Positions 51,344 through 61,515 of a DNA stretch of 64,000 bases are shown here, one piece after another. Position 1 is the stretch's first letter. Each line of letters starts with the position of its first letter. The notes under the pieces were generated by a model. The model worked only from the letters and a program-made list of their open reading frames with translations. It had not been told where the DNA came from and did no database searches. A program made the position numbers and the translations under genes. The DNA is from Streptomyces sp. 11x1 (GTDB lineage Bacteria > Actinomycetota > Actinomycetes > Streptomycetales > Streptomycetaceae): positions 7,465,001-7,529,000 of the forward strand of contig NZ_CP122458.1 in the NCBI RefSeq assembly GCF_032598905.1, given 5' to 3'.

Positions 51344-53518
51344 GTGAAGTCGGGGTTGCCCGCGTCTCACCGTCGGGACAGTGCGAGCCTTTTCGGTGGG
51401 ACGGCCGACGGGGCGGGAGGACGACAGCGCGTGGCGACGGAGCAGAGCAGACCGGGCGGAGCCGTGGGAACCGGTGCGGCGGCGGCGCGCCTGGGGGCCC
51501 TGCGGGCCGTGCTGTGGCTGGTCGCCGGCGTCCTGGCGGTACGTCAGATCGCGGTCGTGCTCCACACCCCCAAGGGCGAGCGGCTCACCGACCTGGAGAC
51601 CTGGGTCGGGCCCAGCGGAGTCCTCCACGTGAACGGCTCGCTGTACGACTCGACGCGCTTCACCGGCACCCCCTTCGGCGGCCTCGTCCTCAAGCCCCTC
51701 ACCCGGACGGCCGAACAGGCCCTCGGCTGGGGCTGGACCTTCGGCACCCTCCTGCTGGTCGTCGCCCTCGGTCTGGTCGCAGCCCGCGCCCTGCCCCAGC
51801 CCGTCACCCGCCGTACGGCACTGCTCGCGGCCCCCGTCGCGGTCACCCTGCTGATGCTGTCGCTGCCGGTGCGCAACACCCTCTACCTGGGCCAGACCAG
51901 CATCATCCCCGTGCTGCTCGTCCTCGCGGGCTGCTTCGCGGTGCGGGGCGAGCGGACCAGCGGCGCCTTCATAGGGCTCGCCGCGGCCTTCCAGCCGACC
52001 GTGCTGCTGTTCGTGCCGCTGCTGTGGTTCACCGGCCGCGGACGGGCCGCCGCGAGCACCGGGATCACGTTCGCCGGGGCCACCGCGCTGGCCTGGGCCG
52101 CGATGCCGCACGACTCGTTCACCTACTGGGTGCACCATCTCGGGGGCGTCGGCCTCGGCGGCCGGGCGGACGACCTCGCCAACCAGTCCCTGCACGGCGC
52201 GCTGCTCCGGCTGGGCCTCACGGGCCCGCTGGAGATCGTCGTCTTCTTCGCGCTGGCCGCCGCCGTCGCCGTGTTCGGCATGCGGCGGGCCGTCCACTAC
52301 GCCCGCGACGGGCAGCTGCTGCTCGCCGTCGCGATCACCGGCTGTGTCGTGGTCGCCGTCTCCCCGACGTCCTGGAAGCACCAGCTGCTGTGGGTGCTGC
52401 TCGCGGCCGTCGGCCGGGTCGGCACCAAGCAGTCCTCGCGCTACGTGTGGCCGGTCGCCGTCGTCCTGGTGATGACCCTGCCGGCGAAGATGATGGTCCC
52501 GAACGTGGACGTCCTGTACCCGGCCCGCGACAACGTCGTGCTGCTGGCCGCGCTCGCCGCCGCGCTCGTCGTGCCGTTCCTGTCCCGCACCTCGGAGTAC
52601 TACCGGGCCCCCGTGCCCACGGAGTACGCCCCGAAGGCGCAGACCCGTCCCCGCCGGGCGCCGCTGCTGCGCCGGGTGGCCACCCGGCCGAACCTGCTCC
52701 TCGAACTGCTGCTGATCCGCGTCGTGTACGCGGCCTACCAGCGCACGCGGCTGGAGGCCACCGGCAGCCGGGCCTCGGCCGAGGAGCACGCCCGGCAGAT
52801 TCTCTCCGTCGAGGAGGCCCTGTTCCTCGACGTCGAGCACTGGTTCAACCACACGGTCGTCGGGATCGGCTGGCTGCGGGTCTTCTTCGACTTCTACTAC
52901 ACCTCGTTCCACTTCGTGGTCCCGCTGACCGTCCTCGGCCTCCTCTACTGGCGCCGCCCCGCCGACTACCGCTGGGCCCGCACAGCCATCGGCTTCACCA
53001 CGGTCCTCGCGCTCGTCGGTTTCTTCCTCTACCCCCTGGCGCCGCCGCGGCTGATGCCCGGCCTCGGCATCATCGACACCATCCACGGCGTCCAGGACTT
53101 CTCCCGCCCGGACTACGGCAGACTGACCGAAGTCGCCAACCAGTACGCGGCGATGCCGTCCCTGCACTTCGGCTGGTCCCTGTGGTGCGGCCTCACGATC
53201 GCGATCGTCGCCCCCAGGGTGTGGATGAAGGTCCTCGGCCTGATGCACCCCTTCTTCACGGTTCTGGCGATCGTGGCGACGGGCAACCACTGGGTGCTGG
53301 ACGCGGTGGGCGGGGCGGCGGTGGTGGGTGCGGGCTTCGGTCTGACGTACCTCCTGACGGGACCGCGCACCACCGCGCCCCGAAAGGGGCGCGGGGAACT
53401 GCGCGAGCAACCGAAGACGGCGGACAGACTCGCGACGGTCGTCCGGCACGACGGCGGGGGAGCGGCCGGAGAGGGCGGACGAACGACCGAAGACGGCGGA
53501 GACAGGGGCGGGGCGTAG
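51344..53518 (+). CDS. Bifunctional GT87 mannosyltransferase-like / PAP2 phosphatase-like membrane protein
   Basis: About 724 residues. The N-terminal two-thirds are a polytopic GT87/GT-C-like module (VLHVNGSLYDSTRFTGTPFG, LYLGQTSIIPVLLVLAGCF, VAVSPTSWKHQLLWVLLAA). The C-terminal part is a PAP2/Aur1-like domain (AMPSLHFGWSLWCG and ATGNHWVLDAVGGAAVV, with the two conserved His). Such fusions are thought to use polyprenyl-phosphate sugars and modify lipids or glycans in the envelope. The last 45 residues begin APRKGRGELREQPK, encoded by a dispersed element. GTG 51344 chosen; the frame opens at 51209. Confidence 0.87.
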   Translation: MKSGLPASHRRDSASLFGGTADGAGGRQRVATEQSRPGGAVGTGAAAARLGALRAVLWLVAGVLAVRQIAVVLHTPKGERLTDLETWVGPSGVLHVNGSLYDSTRFTGTPFGGLVLKPLTRTAEQALGWGWTFGTLLLVVALGLVAARALPQPVTRRTALLAAPVAVTLLMLSLPVRNTLYLGQTSIIPVLLVLAGCFAVRGERTSGAFIGLAAAFQPTVLLFVPLLWFTGRGRAAASTGITFAGATALAWAAMPHDSFTYWVHHLGGVGLGGRADDLANQSLHGALLRLGLTGPLEIVVFFALAAAVAVFGMRRAVHYARDGQLLLAVAITGCVVVAVSPTSWKHQLLWVLLAAVGRVGTKQSSRYVWPVAVVLVMTLPAKMMVPNVDVLYPARDNVVLLAALAAALVVPFLSRTSEYYRAPVPTEYAPKAQTRPRRAPLLRRVATRPNLLLELLLIRVVYAAYQRTRLEATGSRASAEEHARQILSVEEALFLDVEHWFNHTVVGIGWLRVFFDFYYTSFHFVVPLTVLGLLYWRRPADYRWARTAIGFTTVLALVGFFLYPLAPPRLMPGLGIIDTIHGVQDFSRPDYGRLTEVANQYAAMPSLHFGWSLWCGLTIAIVAPRVWMKVLGLMHPFFTVLAIVATGNHWVLDAVGGAAVVGAGFGLTYLLTGPRTTAPRKGRGELREQPKTADRLATVVRHDGGGAAGEGGRTTEDGGDRGGA
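53385..53406 (-). repeat. Dispersed GC-rich element, copy inside the GT87-PAP2 coding tail
   Basis: AGGGGCGCGGGGAACTGCGC followed by GA is the reverse complement of the core. A short stem CGCGCCCC/GGGGCGCG (53375-53394) precedes it. It encodes KGRGELRE in frame. Confidence 0.8.
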
Positions 53519-53598
53519 GGGGCGCGGCCCCTGCCTCCGGCCGGACGGGCCGACGGCGCCGGGAGGCCGTCGGCCCGAGTGCTGGGGGATGGGTGGGG

Positions 53599-54834
53599 TC
53601 AGCCCGTGGTCACCTGGAGGTGCTTCACCCCGTTGATCCAGGCGGAGCGCAGGCGGTCGGGATCGCCGGCCAGGCGGAGACCCGGCATCGCGTCGGCGAT
53701 CGCGTTGAAGATGAGGTCGATCTCCAGGACCGCGAGGGACTTGCCCAGGCAGAAGTGGGGGCCTCCGCCGCCGAAGCCCAGGTGGGGGTTGGGGTCGCGG
53801 GTGATGTCGAAGGCGTCGGGGTTCTCGAAGACGTCCGGGTCGTGGTTGGCGGAGGCGTAGAAGATGCCGACGCGGTCGCCCTTCCGAATGAGCTTGCCGC
53901 CGAGTTCCACGTCCTGGGTGGCGGTGCGCTGGAAGGCGTTGACCGGGGCGGCCCAGCGGACGATCTCCTCGGCGGCCGTCGCGGGGCGCTCGCGCTTGTA
54001 CAGCTCCCACTGGTCGGGGTGGGTGAGGAAGGCGTGCATGCCGTGGGTGATGGCGTTGCGGGTCGTCTCGTTGCCCGCGACGGCCAGCATCAGCACGAAG
54101 AAGCCGAACTCGTCGGAGGCGAGGTTCCCCTCGTCCTCGGCGGCCACCAGGGTGGTGACGATGTCCTTCGCCGGGCACTGCTTGCGGTCGGCGGCCATGT
54201 TCATGGCGTAGGCGATGAGTTCCATCGCCGACTGCTGGCCGACCTCCTCGGTGATGGCGTACTCCGGGTCGTCGTAGGAGATCATCCGGTTCGACCACTC
54301 GAAGATCCGGATGCGGTCCTCCTGAGGGATGCCGATCAGCTCGGCGATGGCCTGGAGGGGTAGTTCGCAGGCGACCTCGGTGACGAAGTCGAAGGGGCCC
54401 GGACGGGCGGCGGCCTCGCGGGCGATGGTGAGGGCCCGGTGGCGCAGGTTGTCCTCCAGCGCGCGGATCGCCCTCGGAGTGAACACGCGCTGCACGATCT
54501 GGCGGACCCGGGTGTGCTCCGGCGGGTCCATGTTCAGCAGGATCAGCCGCTGGGCGTCGATGGCGTCGCGCTCGATGTGCTCGTTGAAGCGGATGATCGC
54601 GGTGTTGACGGTCGAGGAGAACAACTCCGGGTGCGTGGAGACGTACTTGACGTCCGCGTGCCGGGTGACGGCCCAGTAGCCCTCGTCCGCGAAGCCCGCG
54701 ATGCCGGGTGCCTGCGGGATCCAGTGGACCGGTTCCGTGCGGCGCAGTTCGGCGAACTCCGGGAGGGGGACACGGTGGTGCAGGAGGTCGGGGTCGGTGA
54801 GGTCGAACCCGTCGGGCAGCGCTGGACAGGGCAT
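53599..54834 (-). CDS. Cytochrome P450, CYP125-like (steroid C26/27-hydroxylase type)
   Basis: 411 residues. I-helix AVAGNETTRNAITHGM, K-helix EEIVRW, heme loop GFGGGGPHFCLGKSLA (Cys ligand about residue 358). Long blocks (CELPLQAIAELIGIPQED, FGFFVLMLAVAGNETTRN, QRLILLNMDPPEHTR) agree with what I recall of mycobacterial CYP125, which oxidises the cholesterol side chain. ATG 54834 follows AGGAG. Divergent from a FadA5-like thiolase with two KstR-like boxes between, which fits a steroid side-chain function. Confidence 0.9.
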   Translation of the reverse strand: MPCPALPDGFDLTDPDLLHHRVPLPEFAELRRTEPVHWIPQAPGIAGFADEGYWAVTRHADVKYVSTHPELFSSTVNTAIIRFNEHIERDAIDAQRLILLNMDPPEHTRVRQIVQRVFTPRAIRALEDNLRHRALTIAREAAARPGPFDFVTEVACELPLQAIAELIGIPQEDRIRIFEWSNRMISYDDPEYAITEEVGQQSAMELIAYAMNMAADRKQCPAKDIVTTLVAAEDEGNLASDEFGFFVLMLAVAGNETTRNAITHGMHAFLTHPDQWELYKRERPATAAEEIVRWAAPVNAFQRTATQDVELGGKLIRKGDRVGIFYASANHDPDVFENPDAFDITRDPNPHLGFGGGGPHFCLGKSLAVLEIDLIFNAIADAMPGLRLAGDPDRLRSAWINGVKHLQVTTG

Positions 54835-54881
54835 CGGCAACTCCTGACGGAGCATCAGATATAAGGAATTGCGGTGACGGT

Positions 54882-54899
54882 AGTAACGGGTTCTAGAAC
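54882..54899. promoter_or_regulatory. KstR-like operator next to the P450 gene
   Basis: AGTAACGGGTTCTA (54882-54895) matches TnnAACnnGTTnnA except the first base and overlaps a perfect palindrome GTTCTAGAAC (54890-54899). It is 48-65 bases upstream of the P450 start. Confidence 0.55.
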
Positions 54900-54985
54900 T
54901 GGCAAGGGGTGCGGGCTCGTCAATCGGCGGCCAATTGCCGCACGACCCTTGCGGTGTCGGAGTGGCCCTCCGCAGACTGCTGAAG

Positions 54986-55009
54986 AGAACTAGAACGCGT
55001 ACTAGTTCT
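54986..55009. promoter_or_regulatory. KstR-like operator next to the thiolase gene
   Basis: AGAACTAG-N8-CTAGTTCT, perfect arms. The inner TAGAACGCGTACTA (54991-55004) matches TnnAACnnGTTnnA at all but one position. It is 61-84 bases upstream of the thiolase ATG. Confidence 0.6.
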
Positions 55010-55051
55010 GCGTGGCGGGTCGGGCCGGGACGCCCCGCGCCGCGCGGGTAA

Positions 55052-56239
<1,188 letters not shown>

Positions 56240-56551
56240 CGGGCGGGGAGGAGGAAGAGGGGGAGCAGGGAAAAGGGCCCTGCTGGTCGTCCCGCGACCA
56301 GCAGGGCCTTCCCCCGTGGCGGCAAGTCCCCCGTGCCGCCGTACTCCCCCGTGGCGGCCGGTCGAACCGCCCGTTCCCCCGTCGTGCGCGGCCCCCGTTC
56401 CGCCCACACCCTTGATTTCACCGGGTCGCGCATTGTTAGGCAGGGGGGTCGAGGCTGCCAAACAATGGCCGGACGCGATCTCGCCGCTTGGGCGGCCGGA
56501 TGCGTACGTTGGTGGCGGACGGTGTGGGTGTGGTGGGAGGGGAACAGCGCG
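56240..56551. other. Intergenic region between thiolase and nSTAND1 gene
   Basis: 312 bp. A terminator at 56276-56308, then three CCCCCGTG(G/C)CGGC-like repeats (56311-56360), and the promoter region of the next gene, with the AT-richer GATTTCACCGGGT ... GCATTGTTAGGC at 56412-56442. No gene seen. Confidence 0.5.
56276..56308 (+). terminator. Terminator after the thiolase gene
   Basis: 14-bp perfect stem GGCCCTGCTGGTCG (56276-56289) with CGACCAGCAGGGCC (56295-56308), five-base loop, flanked by AA and TT. Confidence 0.88.
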
Positions 56552-58768
56552 GTGGCGGGTCGTCGTGAGGTGCCGGTCGATCCGGGGGCCGGGCCGGTGC
56601 AACGGTTCGCGTTCGAGTTGCGCAAACTGCGGACCGAGGCGGGCGGCCTCACCTACCGGGCGATGGCCGAACGGGCGGGCTACTCGATCACCACCCTCTC
56701 CCAGGCCGCGGGCGGCGAGCAGTTGCCCACGCTGCCGGTGGCCCTGGCCTTCGTACGGGCCTGCGGGGGCGATCCGGCGGAGTGGGAGGCCCGGTGGCAG
56801 CAGGCGGTCGAGGAGGCCGCGGCCTTCGACCCGGACGCCGACGAGACGGCGGCGGAGCCGCCGTACCGGGGGCTCGCCCGGTTCGAGACCGGGGACAGCG
56901 GCCTCTTCTTCGGCCGGGACCGCCTCACCGCCGACCTCGTGGACCTGATGCGCCGACGGCGGTTCGCGGCGGTCTTCGGCCCCTCCGGCATCGGCAAGTC
57001 CTCCCTGCTGCGCGCCGGCCTGATCCCGGTCCTGAGGGAGTCCGAGGACCTGGCCCTACGGCCGTCCGCGATCCGCATCCTGACCCCCGGCGACCAACTG
57101 TCCCGAACCTATGAACTGCTGCGGGAGACGACCGGGGGTGGAGGGGGTACGGGCGGCGACACCGGCGACAGCGGCGGGGGCGACAGCGGTAGTGGCAAAC
57201 GGGCCGGCGGTGGCACCGGTTCCAGGTCTGACCTCGGCTCTGGCTCTGGCGTCGGCGGTGGCACCGGTTCCAGGTCTGACCTCGGCTCTGGGCCTGGCCT
57301 CCGCTCCGGCTCCGATTCCGGCCTCCGCTCCGGCCCCGGCCGTGCCTCCGGCTCCGGCTCCGGCTCCGGCTTCAGCTCTGGCCCCGGCTCCGGCCCCGGC
57401 CGTGCCTCCGCCCCCGGCCGTACCGGCGTCGGCTCCGCCCCCGGCCGTACCGGTGTCGGTCCCGGACGTGGTGACACGCTCGTCGTGGTCGATCAGTTCG
57501 AGGAGGTGTTCACCCTCTGTCACGACCCGGTCGAACGCGCGCGGTTCATCGACCTGTTGCTCACCGCACGTGAACCGGACAGTGGGCTGCGGGTGCTGCT
57601 GGCCGTGCGCGCGGACTTCTACGGCCGGTGCGCCGAGCATCGCGCGCTGGCCGAGGCGCTCGGGGACGCCAACCTGCTGGCCGGGCCCATGAGTCCGGCC
57701 GAACTGCGCGAGGTCGTCGTCAAGCCGGCCGCGGCCGCCGGACTCACCGTGGAGCGGGCGCTGACCACCCGGCTCGTCGAGGAGATCACCGACGCACCCG
57801 GCGGGCTGCCCCTGCTGTCGCACGTCCTGCTGGAGACCTGGCGGCGCCGCCGGGGCAAGGCCCTCACCCTCGCCGGCTACGAGGCGGCCGGCGGCCTGGA
57901 CGGCGCGATCGCCAAGACCGCCGAGGACGTCCACAGCCGGTTCACCGACAGCGAGGCGGCCACCGCCCGCCGGGTGCTGCTGCGGCTCATCTCGCCCGGT
58001 GACGGCACCCCCGACACCCGCCGGCCCGCCGAACGGGCCGAGTTGGAGACCACGGGCACCGGACGGGAGGAGGTCGCCCGGGTCCTGGAGGCGCTCACCC
58101 GGGCCCGCCTCCTCACCCTCGACGGCCCGACCGTGGACCTCGCGCACGAGGCGCTCATCACCGCCTGGCCCCGGCTGCGCGGCTGGATCGAGGAGGACCG
58201 TGACCGGCTGCGCGCCCACCGGCACCTGACCGAGGCGGCCCGGTCCTGGGAGGAGCTGGGCCGTGACGCGGGCGCGCTGTACCGGGGGAGCCGGCTCGCC
58301 AGGGCGCGGGAGTACTTCGGGGGGGCCGGGCCACACCGACGACCTGACCGATCAGGAGGCCGCCTTCCTCGCGGCCGGTCTCGGCGCGCTGGAGCAGGAG
58401 GAGCGCGCCAAGGCCCGCACCACCCGCCGGTTGCGCGTCCTCGTCACCTCCCTGGCCGGCCTGCTCGCCCTCGCCCTGACCGCCACCGCTGTCGCCTACT
58501 GGCAGCGCCAGAGCGCCCTGGACGCCCAACGCGACGGTCTCTCCCGCCAGTTGGCCGCACAGTCCGCCGCCCTGCTGGACAGCGACACCGACCTCGCGTC
58601 ACTGCTGGCCATCAAGGCGTACCGGACGAGCCCCACCCGCGAGGCCACCCGGAGCCTGTACGCCGCCGCTGCCGTCCCCCTCGAACGCCGGCTGACCGGA
58701 CACACCGAGACCGTGTCCGCGCTGGTCTACAGCCCCGACGGGAAGACCCTCGCCAGCGGCGCCTTTGA
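56552..58768 (+). CDS. HTH-nSTAND1 NTPase, 5' segment of a frameshifted WD40 protein
   Basis: From GTG 56552 (GGGAGGGG upstream): an XRE-like helix-turn-helix ([20 protein letters not shown] then [11 protein letters not shown]), an nSTAND1-type P-loop NTPase with Walker [14 protein letters not shown] (about residue 150) and Walker [13 protein letters not shown] (about residue 310), and the helical [14 protein letters not shown] block typical of STAND proteins. A Gly/Ser-rich block of about 115 residues lies between Walker A and B. The domain frame ends at the G7 tract 58319-58325; residues after EYFGGA up to the stop at 58768 are out-of-frame. Removing one G joins it to the next segment. Confidence 0.85.
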   Translation: MAGRREVPVDPGAGPVQRFAFELRKLRTEAGGLTYRAMAERAGYSITTLSQAAGGEQLPTLPVALAFVRACGGDPAEWEARWQQAVEEAAAFDPDADETAAEPPYRGLARFETGDSGLFFGRDRLTADLVDLMRRRRFAAVFGPSGIGKSSLLRAGLIPVLRESEDLALRPSAIRILTPGDQLSRTYELLRETTGGGGGTGGDTGDSGGGDSGSGKRAGGGTGSRSDLGSGSGVGGGTGSRSDLGSGPGLRSGSDSGLRSGPGRASGSGSGSGFSSGPGSGPGRASAPGRTGVGSAPGRTGVGPGRGDTLVVVDQFEEVFTLCHDPVERARFIDLLLTAREPDSGLRVLLAVRADFYGRCAEHRALAEALGDANLLAGPMSPAELREVVVKPAAAAGLTVERALTTRLVEEITDAPGGLPLLSHVLLETWRRRRGKALTLAGYEAAGGLDGAIAKTAEDVHSRFTDSEAATARRVLLRLISPGDGTPDTRRPAERAELETTGTGREEVARVLEALTRARLLTLDGPTVDLAHEALITAWPRLRGWIEEDRDRLRAHRHLTEAARSWEELGRDAGALYRGSRLARAREYFGGAGPHRRPDRSGGRLPRGRSRRAGAGGARQGPHHPPVARPRHLPGRPARPRPDRHRCRLLAAPERPGRPTRRSLPPVGRTVRRPAGQRHRPRVTAGHQGVPDEPHPRGHPEPVRRRCRPPRTPADRTHRDRVRAGLQPRREDPRQRRL
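57129..57475 (+). repeat. Low-complexity block with tandem repeats inside the NTPase gene
   Basis: Imperfect repeats of GGCACCGGTTCCAGGTCTGA and of GGCCGTACCGGCGTCGG plus many GGCTCCGG-type units. It encodes a Gly/Ser/Arg/Pro-rich chain and all units keep the frame. Lies between Walker A and Walker B. Confidence 0.85.
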
Positions 58769-60647
58769 CGGCACGGTACGGCTGTGGGACACCAGGACCG
58801 GACGGACGAACACGGTGCTCACCGGCCGTGCGGACGCGGACGACCCCGATCTCGTCCGCACCGTGGCCTTCGCCCCGGACGGCCGGACCCTCGCCACCAG
58901 CCACAACGACGACGCGCGGCTGTGGGACCTGGACACCGGACGCGTACGGGACGCGGTCGCCCTGCGCGACCCCGACGACGACAACATGGCGGCGGTCGGT
59001 TTCGACCGCGCCGGTCGCGCGCTCGCCGTCGCCGAGGGCGGGCAGGTGCTGGACGTGGCCGACGGCCGGGTCGTGACCACCCTCAAGGGCCCCACCGGGC
59101 TGGAGATGGCGGTCGCGTTCAGCCCCGACGGACGCACCCTCGCCACCAGCACCAGGGACCACACCGCCCAACTGTGGGACCTGGAGACCGGGAAGGTGCT
59201 CCACACCCTCAAGAGCGGTACCGGCGTGGTCAGTTCACTGGCCTTCGACTCGGCAGGGAAGACCCTGGCCACCGGCACCGAGGACGGCACCGTCCATCTG
59301 TGGGACGTGGCCGACGGCGAGCAGCGGACCACCCTCACCAGCGCCAGCAGCAGGGTCGAGTCCATGGCGTTCGCCCCGGACGGCAAAACCCTGGCCGCCG
59401 GCAGCTACGACGGCACCGTACGCCTCTGGGACCTCGCCACCGGCCGTGCCGGCACCACCCTCACCGGTCACACCAGCCCCGTCATGTCGGTGGCGTTCGA
59501 TCCCGACGGCACCGAACTGGCCGCGGGCAACCAGGCCGACACCTTCGGCGGTGGCGGCGGCGGTGACGTCGCGATCCGGCTGTGGAAGGCGGGCACGAAC
59601 CGCCCCCGGGCCACGCTGGACGTCCCCGGCGACGATCTGCGGTCGATGTCCTTCAGCCCCGACGGCGACACCCTGGTCACCAGCAGCAGCACGAGGTCCG
59701 ACGACCCCAGGGACATGCGCAGCACGGTACGGCTCTGGGACACGGGTACCCGCCGTACGCGCGCCGTGCTCGACGACGGCCTGACCCACGTCGGGGAGGT
59801 CGTCTTCAGCCCCGACGGCCGGACGCTCGCCCTCACCTCCGGCATCCGGGCCCAGCTGTGGGACGTCCGCACCCGCCGACCGCGGATCACCCTCCCCGAC
59901 CACTTCGTCAACGCGATGGTCTTCAGCCCGGACGGCCGCACGCTGGTGACGGTGGGCGACGGCCTCCACCTCTACGACCCCCGCACCGGGCGCCCCCGCG
60001 CCGAACTCCCCAAGGCCGAGGAGGGCTCGGCGCTGGCGTTCAGCCCCACGGGCGAGGTCTTCGCCACCACCGGGGGCCGGAAGGCGCAGATCCGGCTGCG
60101 CGATCCCGATACCGGACGCGTCCGCCGCACGCTCACGGAACCGGCCGGCAGCGCTCCGCCCGAGGGGGCGCGCGACAACCCGGCCATGATGTTCCGGCAG
60201 GTGGAGTCGATGGCCTTCAGCCCGGACGGCCGCACTCTCGCCTCCGCCGAGGCCGACGGCACGGTACGGCTGTGGGACACCGGCAGCGGAGACCTCGACG
60301 CCACGCTGACCGTCAGCCTCACCCAGGGCCCGGTCACGCTCGCGTTCAGTCCCGACGGCCGCACGCTCGCCACGGCCGGGGGCGGCACGGTACGGCTGTG
60401 GGACACCGCCACCCGGTACGCCCGGGAGACCTTCCCCGACGGTGGCGCGGCGAGGCTCGCGTTCAGTCCCGACGGTCGCACCCTCGCGGTCGGTGACCAC
60501 CGCGACCGTATCCGTCTGTGGGACGTCGACCTGCCCCTGCCCGCCGAGGCGATCGACCACCTCTGCCGAGCCGTCCACCGTGACCTCACCCGGCAGGAGA
60601 GGGCGCTGTACCTGCCGGACCAGGAGTCGGGCGGGGCGTGCGGGTAG
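58263..60647 (+). CDS. TM-WD40 3' segment of the frameshifted nSTAND1 protein
   Basis: The native frame resumes at about 58326 ([17 protein letters not shown]). It contains a TM segment ([22 protein letters not shown]), a helical stalk and then about 13-14 WD40 repeats, each with (F/Y)SPDG(R/K)TLA ... (V/A)(R/H/Q)LWD. That is enough for two seven-bladed propellers. Typical for actinobacterial nSTAND1-WD40 receptors. With the upstream segment and one G removed, the full protein would be about 1364 residues. No start codon with a ribosome site is seen for the segment on its own. Confidence 0.85.
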   Translation: MTRARCTGGAGSPGRGSTSGGPGHTDDLTDQEAAFLAAGLGALEQEERAKARTTRRLRVLVTSLAGLLALALTATAVAYWQRQSALDAQRDGLSRQLAAQSAALLDSDTDLASLLAIKAYRTSPTREATRSLYAAAAVPLERRLTGHTETVSALVYSPDGKTLASGAFDGTVRLWDTRTGRTNTVLTGRADADDPDLVRTVAFAPDGRTLATSHNDDARLWDLDTGRVRDAVALRDPDDDNMAAVGFDRAGRALAVAEGGQVLDVADGRVVTTLKGPTGLEMAVAFSPDGRTLATSTRDHTAQLWDLETGKVLHTLKSGTGVVSSLAFDSAGKTLATGTEDGTVHLWDVADGEQRTTLTSASSRVESMAFAPDGKTLAAGSYDGTVRLWDLATGRAGTTLTGHTSPVMSVAFDPDGTELAAGNQADTFGGGGGGDVAIRLWKAGTNRPRATLDVPGDDLRSMSFSPDGDTLVTSSSTRSDDPRDMRSTVRLWDTGTRRTRAVLDDGLTHVGEVVFSPDGRTLALTSGIRAQLWDVRTRRPRITLPDHFVNAMVFSPDGRTLVTVGDGLHLYDPRTGRPRAELPKAEEGSALAFSPTGEVFATTGGRKAQIRLRDPDTGRVRRTLTEPAGSAPPEGARDNPAMMFRQVESMAFSPDGRTLASAEADGTVRLWDTGSGDLDATLTVSLTQGPVTLAFSPDGRTLATAGGGTVRLWDTATRYARETFPDGGAARLAFSPDGRTLAVGDHRDRIRLWDVDLPLPAEAIDHLCRAVHRDLTRQERALYLPDQESGGACG

Positions 60648-60680
60648 AGGAGCGGGTCGGTCGGCCCCCGGAACGCGACG

Positions 60681-60716
60681 AAGACGGCGGCCCCGGGGAT
60701 CGGGGGCCGCCGCCTT
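60681..60716. terminator. Bidirectional hairpin between convergent genes
   Basis: AAGACGGCGGCCCC pairs with GGGGCCGCCGCCTT (one bulge), loop GGGGATCG. It lies between the WD40 gene and the transglycosylase gene. Confidence 0.75.
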
Positions 60717-60755
60717 CGGTCCGTGCCGGCGCTCGGTCGCGCCGGTGGTGCCGGA

Positions 60756-61205
60756 TCAGTACCAGTGGTTGGCCTGCCAGAAGTTCCATGCGCCGCACGG
60801 GCTGCCGTAGCGGTCCTTCATGTAGTCCACGCCCCACTTGATCTGGGTGGCGGCGTTGGTCTTCCAGTCGGAGCCGGCGGAGGCCATCTTGGAGCCAGGG
60901 AGCGCCTGGACCAGGCCGTAGGCACCGGAGGACGCGTTGGTCGCGTTGACGTCCCAGTCGCTCTCGTGGTCGACGATGTTGGAGAAGCACTTGTACTGGG
61001 CCGAGTTCCCGATCATCTTCTTCGCGACAGCCTGGGCCTGGGAGGCCTCCGACGCGGCCTGGGCGGGCGCGGCGGCGAGCAGGGCACCGGTGGCGGCGAC
61101 GGCCAGGGTGGCACCGGCGAGGGCCTTCTTCGGGGAGGCGATGCGGCGGAGAGCGGAGCGGGTCACGGGGATCCTTTTCTTCGGGGTCATGGTCGTCGCG
61201 GGCAT
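60756..61205 (-). CDS. Secreted transglycosylase (SLT-domain) protein
   Basis: 149 residues from ATG 61205 (144 from ATG 61190; neither has an ideal ribosome site). Signal peptide KALAGATLAVAATGALLAAAPAQA, then a compact lysozyme-like domain: SNIVDHESDWDVNATNASSG (catalytic Glu in HESDWD, about residue 81 of mature numbering), GAYGLVQALPGSKMAS, QIKWGVDYMKDRYGSPCGAW and final ANHWY. Expected to cleave peptidoglycan outside the cell. A CRP-like box is 159-174 bases upstream. Confidence 0.9.
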   Translation of the reverse strand: MPATTMTPKKRIPVTRSALRRIASPKKALAGATLAVAATGALLAAAPAQAASEASQAQAVAKKMIGNSAQYKCFSNIVDHESDWDVNATNASSGAYGLVQALPGSKMASAGSDWKTNAATQIKWGVDYMKDRYGSPCGAWNFWQANHWY

Positions 61206-61515
61206 GCCTTCACCACATGAGGTGCGGTGGGGGCGTACGTCGGCGCCGAGGCCCGGGTGGGCACGTCGGCGCCGTTGCGACTCATCCAGAGAAACAGCCG
61301 GAGCGGGCGTCTGCAATGACCCCTTTTGCTAGTTGTAGTCGTATCCGCGCCGAAGGCCCCCTCTGTGACGTGGCTCTCAAAGCCCAGGTCAGCGCCCGTA
61401 AGGCCGTGTGCATGCCAAACACTTCGATCTACGAGCCCGGTTCGTATGTGACCTGGGTCCTGTGGGGTGCTTCACGGCTCGCGCGACGGACGGTGAACGG
61501 TGCCTCGCCCGAGCG
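61206..61515. other. Long leader region of the transglycosylase gene
   Basis: 310 bp upstream of the start on the minus strand. It contains a CRP-like box (61364-61379) and an AT-richer patch TTTTGCTAGTTGTAGTCGTA (61324-61343) that may be the core promoter. I looked for the conserved blocks of the ydaO (c-di-AMP) riboswitch known before related genes and did not find them. Confidence 0.45.
61364..61379. promoter_or_regulatory. CRP-like box
   Basis: TGTGACGTGGCTCTCA matches TGTGA-N6-TCACA with one mismatch. It lies 159-174 bases upstream of the transglycosylase start. CRP controls cell-wall hydrolases such as rpfA in actinobacteria, which makes this plausible. Confidence 0.4.

Noticed and set aside
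61206..61515. Possible ydaO (c-di-AMP) riboswitch before the transglycosylase
   Set aside because: Such a leader is known for related genes, but the conserved sequence blocks could not be found on the minus strand.
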